Assembly (NCBI GenBank): GCA_905147135.1 | Contig: LR990058.1 | Coordinates: 13,119,349-13,183,348, forward strand | Source: Blastobasis lacticolella | Taxonomy: Eukaryota; Arthropoda; Insecta; Lepidoptera; Blastobasidae | DNA length: 64,000 bases | Direction: 5' to 3' | Part shown: positions 1 through 9,682 of the stretch, in pieces | Layout of the letters: each line of letters begins with the position of its first letter | How positions within the stretch are numbered: position 1 is the stretch's first letter | Program-made: the position numbers and the translations under genes | Notes under the pieces: generated by a model | The model's database searches: none | The model's input: only the letters and a program-made list of their open reading frames with translations | Told to the model about the DNA's origin: nothing

Positions 1-972
1 TTACTGTTTCTTCATCACCTTAAATTTTTTTTTGAAAATATATATGTACAGACATTTTTTTACAGTTTTATTATTTGTATATTGATTTGATCGGAGAGGG
101 GCCCATCTGTCACAAACTTTTCGTGTTGCGCAAGAAGATAGATAGGCCTGTTCCAAAGTCCACATATTGCTGTATCTCTAAATACTCGATCATTTTGTCC
201 GAACTTATATCTATCTGGCGAAAGGCGTGGGAAGAGAATGGATGATAGATATCGCAGGCCCTTTTTGGTGTCATCTAAGTCCGCAAGGTTATTTGTACGC
301 GTGTAATATCATATAAGTTTACTTTCTTTGAACTTTTCTATTTTATATTTTATCAAGGTTAACCTCCCACCCCCAGATCATTATTAAAGTTAGTGCAAAC
401 TAGCGACCTGCCCCGGCCTCGCACGAGTTTTCTTTACTCTTTTCTACAATATTTATCTATTATACTCTTAAATTCTCTAACCGATGATGAAAACCGTATC
501 AAAATCCGTTGCATGGTTAAGGAGTTAGCGGAAATACATACAGACGTGGACAGCGACTTTACATTTAAATAGAAAAATACAAAAGTAAAGCACGATACCG
601 AAAAGTATTATGCCCAGAAATCTAAATAAACTTAATTATTTAAATAATAGTACCCGATAGGAATTGTAGGTACAGTAGGGCCAATTTAATAGATCACTTT
701 TTTCATCTATGATCAATATTGTGTTCGTAATTATTACAGTTTGTAAATATTTTTAACAACTTTACACTCCAACAGAACCACGGACCAAACAAATGGTACC
801 AAACAACATGTACATTAACCTCATACTAATCTAAAATAAATAAGTTCCTCCCAATAGCAGTTACCAACACAACCAATCCAATTTCTTTCTTTCCTCATTC
901 AGCTTCTCCCATTCATACCCTATCCTATTTGCCAACCTTATCGTAGAAAAAGGTACACAATAAACCACTTAC
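1..972. other. intron interior, 3' side of the transmembrane exon
   Basis: This AT-rich stretch follows the transmembrane exon of the minus-strand receptor guanylate cyclase and begins with its splice donor (cttac on the plus strand at 968-972). No further exon of the gene is visible; the kinase-homology and cyclase exons should lie left of position 1. Apart from a dispersed repeat at about 398-580, I see only unassigned AT-rich sequence. Confidence 0.6.
398..580 (+). repeat. dispersed repeat, family W fragment
   Basis: This stretch shares blocks such as 'aaaatccgttgc', followed by 'gacagcgactttac'-like text, with copies at 31716-31985 and 61670-61860. It looks like an old, non-coding interspersed repeat. 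Family identity is unknown and the ends are approximate. Confidence 0.4.
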
Positions 973-1057
973 TTGTAAGCGACGCAGGCGGCGGTCACCG
1001 CGAACGTTAGGAAAATCGCCAAACCAATAAAGCAGTAAATTATCACCGTTTGGGCCT
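973..1057 (-). CDS. receptor guanylate cyclase, transmembrane exon
   Basis: This 85-nt exon encodes the membrane-spanning helix. After the acceptor ctgccag the frame reads EAQTVIIYCFIGLAIFLTFA, continues VTAACVAYK, and meets a GTAAGT donor. The uninterrupted hydrophobic run ending in a Lys fits the single helix between ectodomain and kinase-homology domain in natriuretic-peptide-type guanylate cyclases. The exon accepts the single G left by the 4930-5065 exon (G+AG gives Glu) and leaves two bases for the next exon outside the window. Two other frames hold stops. Identity rests on position in the exon chain as much as on hydrophobicity. Confidence 0.85.
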
Positions 1058-1278
1058 CTGGCAGCGTGCAAAGAAATTGAGGTCACGCTCACTGTAGGGT
1101 AAACAACATAGCTTGTGGAATTGGGAGTTGTGGTGCGACTAAGCTCGCAGAAGTAGGTGTCGCAGTGAATAGTTGATAGCTGTGTAGCCATGTGTACATC
1201 ACAACGTTCTATCTTTTTTTTTTTTGGAAATGTGTTCAATGTATAGACTCACTTTTTTACTGTTTAATATTATAAAAC

Positions 1279-1643
1279 AATGTGTATAGATTTGTCGGTA
1301 GCTGGGCGGTTGAGTATCCAACTCGTAAGCGAAAGGTACCGGGTTCGAATCTCCGCTGCGGCCATGTACCAATGATTATTTTCTGAGTTAAAATCTAACC
1401 GATGCTCTTACGGTGAGGGAAAACATCGTGACGAAACCTACACATTCAGGCGACTGGATGTGTTACCATGATCCAATCTGGTCAGGTTCCCCTGGTAGCT
1501 GGGTCACGGAGGTCAGATGGTAGTCGCTCCACTTTAATTACCTGATCTGCCAAATCCTGGATCATGGTCAAGGCGGACCTCGGGCTCTCGTTCTCGACAC
1601 AACCGGGACATTAATGCCAAGATTATGAATGTGTATAGATTTG
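1279..1643 (+). mobile_element. SINE-A, full-length, with 16-bp target duplication
   Basis: This is a tRNA-derived SINE with body 1295-1627. The head has a pol III A-box-like stretch (gctgggcggttgagta) and a clear B box (ggttcgaatct), followed by the shared SINE-A body and the 3' end 'gggacattaatgccaagat'. The body is flanked by a perfect 16-bp direct repeat, aatgtgtatagatttg, at 1279-1294 and 1628-1643, so the whole insertion is delimited. The tRNA-like head lacks the first bases of other copies (gagcg). It is not a functional tRNA gene. Confidence 0.9.
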
Positions 1644-2097
1644 GTCTGAGGTGACTACTCTGAGTAGCTTGCTGACTTGCTGAGTCAAATTTAAATTCAA
1701 TTGAAAATCATTTGATCAGATCTGGTTTCGACGAAACACTTATGAACGTCACAACATATCCGTGAAAAATATTTAAATGTAGATCTTAAATAGGAATTTC
1801 TAAGAGTAGCTATGTAGGTATGTGTACCCATGTGTATGATTAGGTATTTCAATCTCGACGCCCCATTATTATTCAGTTCGCGTTCTAATGTCTCTTCTTT
1901 TGAGTAACGCTTTGTTTTCGGCATCTATACCTACTCACTGTATAACATAAATATACAGGCTGATACTCAAGACTTCGTTAATGTGTAAGTGGAGTAGGTC
2001 CTTGTTAAAATGTATACAAGTCACACCAGCAGCCTCCACATTAGTACACATAAAGACAGATGTTGCAATCACATAACAAAAGGTGCAATTCCTAGAA

Positions 2098-2205
2098 GGT
2101 TTCATCATCATCTTCATCATAACAGTCCGCTGCATGATTTAGTGACTCTCCTATGAGATGGGAGGGTATTGTCATAATCCCCAAGCTTGACAGTCACATC
2201 AGAAA
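2098..2205 (-). repeat. repeat V fragment, (GAT)n tail
   Basis: On the minus strand this reads like the 3' part of the copies at 3535-3812 and 60700-60945: a block similar to 'gcggactgttatgatga' ends in a (GATGAT)n tail, seen here as catcatcatcttcatcat at 2104-2121. It is probably a 5'-truncated non-LTR element end. Confidence 0.55.
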
Positions 2206-3534
2206 CCGCAGTAGCAGAATTTAATGGAAGAAACGGAAACATTAAATACTTTCAACTAATTACAAATACAAACGGACCGCAGGCCCTCGCGTGCCCAGCG
2301 TTAGCGCAACAGAAATTTAACGGCAAGATGATGACGACGATGATGATGCCCAATACAAGTGTTCATACTACTCTTCAGGAACTATCATATATTAATTATT
2401 ATTCGTACGTATCACTGAACTTCGGATGAAGATAATAAATCAACATGAAAGCGAAGGAACTGTCATAAATATAAATTAATTGTGTCACTCAATTTGCGAA
2501 CAAAGTTAGAGAACAGTTTGACAAAGTTGGAGATGTTCACGCTAAGGCTGGGTTACACAGAGACAGAAAAGCCGAAAAGCGTTCCTGGAGCGGTAAACCG
2601 GGATGCGAACTCTTCCAATCTGTACCGTAAGTGAAGTCAAGTCCGAGCCTCCGGACTGGTGTTAGGTTTAGGTTAAGGGCTTCCATTTTTCATACTTGGA
2701 CTCAAATTCGGTCCTTTATACGTGACTGCGTACTTTATACGTAGCCAGACCAGCTCCTTCCAGAAGTCTATTAGTCTCGTAGGACGTTCACAGACTTCTC
2801 GATGGGACCCTGTTTCTATAGAGGCTTTAGCTCTGTAGTCCTTTAGCTCCTCATACTACAGGACTACGTGAGCTGTTGTTTCCTCAGCTACTAAACATCC
2901 CCTGTACAGGGGGCTGCTTCCAGACTGGTAACTCACCGCTGAGTTCCCGCGGATCTGAACGACCTTATTGGACCTTATATTTTTGGCTATTAAGGCGTTG
3001 GAAATTCTATGAAGAAAATGCATCCAGGTTTTATTTGACAGATTGGCGAGTAATTCCGTAGCCTAAATGGACTGCGTAGTGTTGTCGAAAATTGTCGTGG
3101 CTCTCATAAGCAAGAAAGAGTGATTTATGCCGAATGCAATGCGCTTCTTGCTGTACTGCACCGCTATTTGCACCGCAAACGCCTCGTTTTCCCGCCTCAG
3201 TGTGACCCGCCCTCTAACTTACTTTTGGAGACATAAATAACACGTCAAGATAACAGATCTGCTCGTCTGAAATTAGCTCTTATTTTAAACACTTCGTGAC
3301 ATAAAACGTGTACCGCGCTGATTTTTTTTATTTTCCCGAAAATAATGCTCTTTTCTTGTTCTATTTTGGTATCTTTCGGTTTATAAAAATGTTTGGTTCC
3401 TTTGTGAAGCCTACTGAAACCCTACCTACCCTGACCTATTAGAATTTTTGTTTCGTAAGTTTTTATGTAAGACGTCTTTATTAAAGGGTAAATTTGATAT
3501 TATTATTGTCCTTGGCCGTATTACTGGTAGGTAG

Positions 3535-3812
3535 ATTTTCTCGACCGTGTGGTGTCCGGCAGAGTAGAATAGCCCAACCCCTTACACTCGTGAGTGCCGT
3601 ACAAGACGACATTTTTTTTGAGACAAATGTTCTCGAGTCTCCGTAGGTTTTCCGTTTTTATATTTTTACAACACTGCGATCTCCAACCCGCCTGCCAAGC
3701 GTCGAGATTATGGCGATACCCACCCCTCTTATGTGGAGTCCCTAAGTCCTGCAGTGGACTGTTATGGGCTGTGATGAAGATGATGATGATGCGACCATCT
3801 AGGAAGAGAACC
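3535..3812 (+). repeat. repeat V, (GAT)n-tailed
   Basis: This copy runs from 'accgtgtggtgtccggcag' through 'ctccaacccgcctgccaag' and 'cctgcagtggactgttatgg' to a gatgaagatgatgatgatg tail. Further copies lie at 60700-60945 (plus), 2098-2205, 37120-37378 and 51297-51530 (minus). The simple-repeat tail and single-ended truncation suggest a retroposed 3' end. It encodes nothing recognisable. Confidence 0.65.
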
Positions 3813-3894
3813 TTCTGTTAAGTGATTGGAACACCGCGATCATTGATCCACCTGCCAAGCGTGGAGATTATGACTTTCCAGAAGGCTAACGCTC

Positions 3895-4021
3895 GAATAC
3901 TATAAAGTTTCTTAATTTAAGGGTTTATTAAATATAATACCGTCCCTTTCGAATGTCAAAGATTTGATGGTGACAGTATGATCTTTTAGGAGCCCTATGA
4001 GTTAAGAAGCATTCCAGTATT
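3895..4021 (+). mobile_element. small MITE-like element, copy 1
   Basis: This is a roughly 127-bp unit whose ends are imperfect inverted repeats (aatactataaagtttcttaa against aatactggaatgcttcttaa in reverse). A second copy lies in opposite orientation at about 17198-17313, inside a LINE fragment. Both share the core 'gaatgtcaaagatttga'. No ORF is present. Two copies with inverted termini suggest a non-autonomous DNA transposon. Confidence 0.55.
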
Positions 4022-4189
4022 AGGGTGTAAGTCCAGAAGTAGGCTCTTATGGGCTGTTGATGTGATATGTAAGTTGTGTGTATAAGGACCCTATCGACTT
4101 GTATGTGTGTTGCGCTTCAATTTCGATATTTCGCACGGGCGTCTCGTGACTCAATATTCTGTGCTCTAACGCAAAAAGAAGTTTGACGT

Positions 4190-4370
4190 GTGTCTGTCTT
4201 TGAAATCGTAGCTCCTGAATGGATAGACTGATTCCGACACTGTTATTTTTATTTGAAAAACAGTTTAATCGAGATAGGTAGTTCTTAGCTTTCCTTAATT
4301 AATGAAGCCGATTAAAATCGGTTCAGTATAGTTTAGGAAATACTTGCACAGATATCCACTTTGCCAGTTT
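4190..4370 (-). repeat. repeat X fragment
   Basis: On the minus strand the block around 'ccgattttaatcggc' and the 'gagctacgat'-like end match the copies at 20200-20400 and 39945-40165. This is an old interspersed repeat of unknown class with approximate ends. Confidence 0.4.
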
Positions 4371-4854
4371 GAGAAATATTTGAGTGCACGTACATTTAAC
4401 CGGGGTTCTCTGACAGCTCTCGGTTAGGAGATTTAATATTTATTTATAGTGTCTAACAGAAGCTTCGGCTTCGGCCTAAAAACCACATTCCGCGAAAATT
4501 ACGTTTTCGGCCCGAAACCCGGCCGAAGCCAAATATGTTTTTCACCGGAGGTGGTTTTATTATTATTGGCAAATAAATTACTAGGTATTTTTTTTATCAT
4601 CTCTTTATCAACTTCTAGAGATGATTTTAATAAACTTTCCCCATTAGATATACAGTCAATATAAACCTTAAATATTAAAGTTTTAAAATCATATATATCA
4701 TTAATTGCAGCTTCTAGCCGAACTTTAACAAAATTTCTTAGAGTTTCTAAACCTTCGACTTCGGCCAGAAATTGACCCTCCGTCGGATACTAGTTACTTA
4801 TTACTGTCTATTATTATGTTATTCATAATTAGTATGGAGCACAGGCGTTAGCTT

Positions 4855-4921
4855 TATGTATGTATGTATGTATGATGTATGTATGTAGGCATGTATGTAT
4901 GTATGCATGTATGTATGTATG
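4855..4921. repeat. (ATGT)n microsatellite at a splice donor
   Basis: About 67 bp of tgta/tgtatg repeats with a few interruptions. On the coding (minus) strand it begins directly after the gtaaatatc donor of the 4930-5065 exon, so the 5' end of that intron is an (ACAT)n tract. Confidence 0.9.
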
Positions 4922-4929
4922 ATATTTAC

Positions 4930-5065
4930 CTCCTTGGCAAGTGGTCCCGAGGAAGCCGCAGCGAGGCGTGTCAGGCGGTGGGCCTCTCTGCCCGCCTGGC
5001 CAGTGGATCGCCTTGCCGGCCACCGGCTTGTAGCTGCTGTTCAGGCCGTGGTAGAAGGCCACCAC
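4930..5065 (-). CDS. receptor guanylate cyclase, juxtamembrane ectodomain exon
   Basis: This 136-nt exon starts after a cccaag acceptor and ends at a gtaaat donor, in phase 0 and leaving one base. It reads VVAFYHGLNSSYKPVAG, then KAIHWPGGQRG and PPPDTPRCGFLGTTCQG. The W-P-G..PPPD.P.CGF string with a second Cys nearby is the juxtamembrane signature of natriuretic-peptide-receptor ectodomains, just before the membrane helix. NSS is a possible N-glycosylation site. Upstream it joins exon 8434-8525 without a phase break; downstream its last G completes the first codon of the transmembrane exon. High GC contrasts with the flanking microsatellite. Confidence 0.93.
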
Positions 5066-5261
5066 CTTGGGATAGTATAGTTGAGTTCAAGCACAGATAT
5101 TTAATTATGATAAGGTAATAAAAGCCCAGTTGACCCGATAGACATATTTTGCCGATAGTATCTGATACCTGGCAGTTATTGCGCAGTAGTATAGTAAAAT
5201 ATAGTCATGAGAAAATATTTTTCACTGGAGAACTTATTAAAATTATTAACTCTGCCTTTTT

Positions 5262-5480
5262 CATTCAATTCAATTCAATTCATTTATTTAAGTGTAGATA
5301 AACATAAATATAAATTGCTTGCATAGGTAATTAATTAAATTGCTATGAAATACTAAGAAAAAAAATTCTGGTGGCAAAACCCCCAAGGGATCAAGTTGTC
5401 TATTAGACCTTGTCAGGTACATGTTTACTATCAATATGGAAGGCCTACACCCATTTAATGAGCAAATAAACTTGTAAACA
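5262..5480 (-). mobile_element. LINE 3' end with (TTGAA)n tail
   Basis: A pentamer tract (attcaattcaattcaatt on the plus strand) adjoins AT-rich sequence, as expected for the 3' terminus of a CR1/Jockey-like retrotransposon on the minus strand. A similar tail in plus orientation lies at 16780-16858. No coding part remains; the inner boundary is a guess. Confidence 0.35.
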
Positions 5481-7470
5481 AAGACAGCCGAATCAATATT
5501 TAATCTAACTGGGGAAACAGCGTAACTCCTTCATAAAATTTTATTAACAGTGTTACGCAGTTTGCCGTCGCACTGCTTCCCAAGAGAAGGAAAGAGCCGA
5601 AAAATCACTCTATTCCAATGACGTTATTTTATAAGATAGTAACATTTTATTTTCAAAGTAGATGATGGAAAAGTAAAGCACACAACTATAAGTAAGTTTT
5701 GTGGCTAATATAAAGAAGTATCACTCACAGACTACATAATAAAAAGCTATCTCGCTGGCAGAATGGGGAGTTTTCCAGTAGGTATTGATAGTTGCTTTCA
5801 AAAAGCATCAATAAATGGCGCTCCAACAATTTTTGTAATGTTTTCATAATCTGTAAGATGGTGGCAGTGATTGTAAGCTATCTCAGTAGGTTGTAAATTA
5901 ATACACCGATTTAAACAATTTAACGTTGTATATTTTAAATAAAACCAACTTATTACTTTTTACAAATATTATTTTGGTATAAAAACACAATCAGATTACA
6001 GAGGTTCTACACAAGTGCTCGCTCTCAAGGTCTACGAAAGACTGCCTTTGTCTCCATATCCCCACTATAATATACCTTAAAACTATCGAACCTTACATGA
6101 TTTCTAAACTTAAAAATAAAATGTTTATTAATATAAACATAACGTTAAAGGTTGAACGAAATGTAAAAATAAATATTTATAGAAGTTGTCACTGTTGTGT
6201 TCTGATGTTCCATTATTATTGCAATGTTATATTCTGCTACCATGCAGTGTTTATATCCTGTTTGCTAAGAACCTATTCCAAGCGATTATCAATTACCAAA
6301 ATTGTCAGGGCGCCATCTTGTGAGTGGCCACCTATTGGAAAACTGCTCATTGGATTCTATGAATTATTTGGGTACTTTGTAACCACAACACGCAAATGCC
6401 CTTCGGTTTTCATTTAACTATATGGCTCGCCTAGCTTTGCACTCTATAATGGTTAGGGTTGATATATGTACAAATATTCGGTTCGGCAGCATTTTGTTGA
6501 ACAACAAAGCCAAACGAAAGGGAGATTTTCCGAAAGCCGATTAAAAATTAAAAATAGTTCAAATAATTTCAAGTAATAGATGGCGTTGATTAGACACGAT
6601 TCTCGAAAATCAATCAAAACGAGACCGTTAGATGTTTAAAAATGTAAACATTTTGCTTTTACATCTCATAAAAGGTACTATCTTTTTACAAAATACCTTT
6701 CTGAATAACTTCGTTTACCAATGATTACTAAGCAGCGCCATCTAGTGAGGCATGCCGAACTACACTTTTTACTTTTTAAAGCAGCTGTCTGAAAATGCCC
6801 TTTACCTCACATGTTCGGCTTGACGTGCCGATCGGATAGATAATTCGTGTTAGCGTTCGGGCTGTTTGTTGGTTGTGGACTGTGGTCCGCTACAATCCGA
6901 CCGATATAAGTCGGCAGTTATCGTACAAAATAGAAAACTCGGGCCGTTCTTTATTTTGTGGTTATCGCCCGGCTAGGCTTACCCGAGTTTATTATGTGCA
7001 GCTAAGCCGATTTTTCCTGACCATTCGTCTATATATATTTGATTTTACCGCCCAGTTGTGTCGATTAATGCCGACCCGCTTATGTGTATGGCAACCCATT
7101 TGTTAGCCATATTCTCTACATAATAGGCACAACAGCAAATTTTTATTTTATTTGTCTTTTTTTGAAAAGTAAGCTTTTGAGTGATTATATGCTTGTCACT
7201 TTTCCTTCTCCTTTACAGTTAGATATAGGTACCTACACCACAATAACACGTAGGCTATTATTATATTTCGACCGAATCCGGTTAAACTGAATGTTTACAT
7301 TTGCTTACATTATAAATTAAGCCAACGGGGTGAGGGACGTCCATCACTAAATATTAGCCACTGAATACGGCCATATATCTCTGGTGGTTTCACCAAATAG
7401 GGCTTGCACTAAATTCGGCCAAACGACCTAATATAAACGCGCTATAAGTCTCTGCACTATAATTCTTAGA

Positions 7471-7608
7471 ATAAAATAAATAAATATGCTTGAACAATTC
7501 ACACAGCGTCATCTAGCCCCAAAGTAAGCAGAGCTTGTGTTATAGGTGCCGAATAATTGATAGACTACTTATATATTTTTATTATACATAAACACCGAGA
7601 CCTGTAAT
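7471..7608 (-). mobile_element. SINE-B, 3' portion
   Basis: The minus strand carries the SINE-B 3' half: the stretch matching 'gcttactttggggctagat' and 'gtgaattgt', then (TAAA)-rich tail sequence at its 3' end. The tRNA-like head is missing. The best full-length comparison is 59149-59409. Confidence 0.7.
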
Positions 7609-8025
7609 AGTAGCTTATGCAACTGCCATATAAAAGGGGTTACCTAATTATATGCAGTTGCATACACTACTTTATCTACACTCATATTTTAATGTTAAAA
7701 TATCTACCTATAATTTTCTCAACTTAGCTGGAAGTAAGCTGCGAGTCAGTTTTGTTGTATCTACGCGTCAAGGATATCAAGCGGCGGGAAATTCACTTTA
7801 CTACTATTTATTTGCTTAAAATAAGAAAAAACATTCACAAACACAAATTACAACAATTACAAAAAATATTCTGTTTAGCGGGAACACAATTACACAGAAT
7901 ATAAACAGGAAAATTTAAATTTTGAATTTGAATTCGTTAAAGACATCTAAGTATTCAGCCTACATTACGCCGTGTCCCGGCGCCCGACAAAAAATTAAAA
8001 AATAGAAGTGTTGCATAATGATTAA

Positions 8026-8341
8026 AAAGTTATTTTACGATACTGCAGCTGTAATGAAAATAGTATGGGAAATGCTGTATCAAAAAGTAATTTTTTAAAA
8101 ATTTTTAGTCTGGCGTGAAAAAAGTGTACTCTTAAACCACTGTTTTCGAATATGTAATTGGAACATTATGCTATGAGTGTAGATAAAGTTATTTTACGAT
8201 ACAGCTGTAATGAAAATAGTATGGGAAATGCTGTATAAAACAGTAATTTTTTAAAATTTTATGTCTGGCGTGAAAAAAGTGTACCCTTAAACCACTGTTT
8301 TCTAACAATTTAATTGGAACATTAAGCTATGAGTGTAGATA
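8026..8341. repeat. tandem duplication, two 159-bp units
   Basis: Units 8026-8184 and 8185-8341 are near-identical. Each holds 'aaagttattttacgata', 'gaaaatagtatgggaaatgc', 'ctggcgtgaaaaaagtgta' and 'ctatgagtgtagataaa'. Differences are scattered single bases and short indels. No coding potential is visible. Confidence 0.85.
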
Positions 8342-8343
8342 AA

Positions 8344-8415
8344 AGAAATTAAAATTCATCTGGGCTGGGAATCGAACCCGGGGCCTCTGCGTGGCAGCTA
8401 ATACACTCAGGTAAT
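8344..8415 (-). mobile_element. SINE-B, tRNA-like head fragment
   Basis: The minus strand holds a B-box-like sequence (the plus strand shows gggaatcgaacccgg) and the start of the SINE-B body (aattaaaattcatc). Only the head remains. Confidence 0.6.
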
Positions 8416-8433
8416 TAAAAGTAAAAGTTGTAC

Positions 8434-8525
8434 CTCGAACTTGCCGGTCACCGGATCCAAATCCAAGATGGCGTAGTCGGCGTCTCTGTCGCCCACAGCG
8501 TCGATCCTGACGTGCCCAGTAATAC
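8434..8525 (-). CDS. receptor guanylate cyclase, ectodomain exon (ITGHVRID)
   Basis: This 92-nt exon starts after a cctgcag acceptor and ends at a gtacaac donor. Two leading bases complete the split Gly codon left by exon 15930-16065. It reads ITGHVRIDAVGDRDADYAIL then DLDPVTGKFE. G-x-x-G-x-(V/L)-x-I-D...GDR..D(Y/F) is the highly conserved distal part of the ANF-receptor ligand-binding domain, where the fold returns to its first lobe. It ends in phase 0 and continues with VVAFYHG in the next exon. The donor (gtacaac) is weaker than the others. Longer antisense-frame reading frames over this exon are shadows. Confidence 0.93.
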
Positions 8526-8602
8526 CTGCAGGTAACAGTGATTATGTAATAACTGGCTAAAATGTAGGCTGGTGATGTATATAACTTTAAGGCGTGGCAG
8601 GG

Positions 8603-8740
8603 GACCACGTACCGGAAGACGCAGAGTGGGTAGGCCTCCTGCAAGCTGAACCGACAACCAGGTAAAGGACGCAAGGCGTTTGTGGAGATCTCTGAGGGAG
8701 GCTTATGCCCAGCAGTGGGCGTCTTTCGGCTGATAAATAT
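8603..8740 (+). mobile_element. RTE-like LINE, last codons of pol
   Basis: The plus strand reads TGRRRVGRPPAS, a stop, then TDNQVKDARRLWRSLREAYA and QQWASFG before a stop and a (GAT)n tail. G-R-P-x(n)-W-x-S-L-x-E-A-Y-A-Q-Q-W-A-S-x-G is the usual C-terminus of RTE-type polymerases in insects. Only about 45 codons remain, so this is a 5'-truncated copy with one in-frame stop. Related ends lie at 30679-30803 and 47488-47575. Confidence 0.7.
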
Positions 8741-8794
8741 GATGATGATGTGGGGACTAACCTCCGTTATTTGGACTCGTTATATGTTATAAGG

Positions 8795-9063
8795 TGATAT
8801 GACTCTGTGAGGAGTCCGCCTGGGTGAGTACCACCGACTAATCAATTTCTGCCGCAAACAATATTGCTTGCATTGTTGTGTTCCGGTTTGAAGGATAATG
8901 TACAAGCACCTGGAATTTTATCTTCGTCCTGATAATGATAACACACCTCCGGTTCTGCATTTTTGTTACCTGCAACCGAAATACAAGAATCGTAGATGTT
9001 ATGGGCGACAGTTACCGCTTACCATCAGGTGAGCTCGTTTAGTGGCAATAGAATAAAAAATAT
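8795..9063 (+). repeat. repeat U (retroelement 3' region)
   Basis: Shared with 60105-60425: 'gaggagtccgcctgggtga', 'aatgcttgcattg'-like text, and the ending 'gcgacagttaccgcttacc' plus 'atcaggtg'. A shorter minus copy lies near 15575-15660. It is probably a retrotransposon 3' UTR ending in an A-rich tail. Confidence 0.6.
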
Positions 9064-9682
9064 ATATAATATATATTTCAAACTGGTTTCCAATCATTAG
9101 TTTCGAAAGTGGCTGAAGGGATCCTTTATACCTGCAGACCTGAGAGAGGCATTTAATACGTGTAGACCCCGTGTATTGACAAGGGAATTATCACCTTTAC
9201 CGCTGGTACTATTAGTATTAGTTCCAAGTAGTTGTTAGCGTAGATCAATGGGTCCCAAAGGCAGTATCGTTCTTCTTAGAAGCAATTTGTCTACACTAGG
9301 TACATCACTTATGGCTATTGCTTTAGATCTTTAGAGTACGATTTAAGCGTTTGGGCTTAATTAACGCTTCCACAAAATACCTTATTTTCGTTTAGGCACA
9401 AATGACATAATTTAATGGCTTTTGTCTGTTAGTCTGCTCGGTTCGAGTTTAAATAATTGATCGCCCCCGCATTTTAACTTACATTGTACGGAACCCTGTA
9501 GAACGAATGGATCTCTGCTACGTGGGATAAATACACTGAAAGTTTTGCGAAGCTCATTAAATGTAAAGTAATAAATATATTTACTGTCTTTCGAAGTTTT
9601 TCCATTACTTGTATACTTCTATAAAATTCCAGAGGCAGCAAAGTGTCTAACTTTTAAATGTTGTTCCTAATTATGACGTTTA

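Larger units (their letters stand above)
1058..4929. other. intron between juxtamembrane and transmembrane exons
   Basis: This 3.9-kb intron of the receptor cyclase gene carries a full-length SINE-A with target duplication (1279-1643), two copies of a (GAT)n-tailed repeat (2098-2205 minus, 3535-3812 plus), a small MITE-like element (3895-4021), a repeat X fragment (about 4190-4370) and a tetranucleotide microsatellite against the splice donor. No credible exon is visible in 1645-2095, 2430-3530 or 4380-4850. Confidence 0.6.
5066..8433. other. intron of the receptor cyclase gene
   Basis: This 3.4-kb intron is largely unassigned AT-rich sequence (5490-7460 shows no exon or clear repeat). It holds a LINE-like 3' tail in minus orientation near 5262, a SINE-B 3' fragment (7471-7608), a tandem duplication (8026-8341) and a SINE-B head fragment (8344-8415) that ends only 18 bp from the exon at 8434. 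Confidence 0.55.

Noticed and set aside
8327..8674. 115-codon minus frame over the 8434-8525 exon
   Set aside because: It is in the wrong frame for the receptor exon and runs through a SINE-B head and an RTE fragment.
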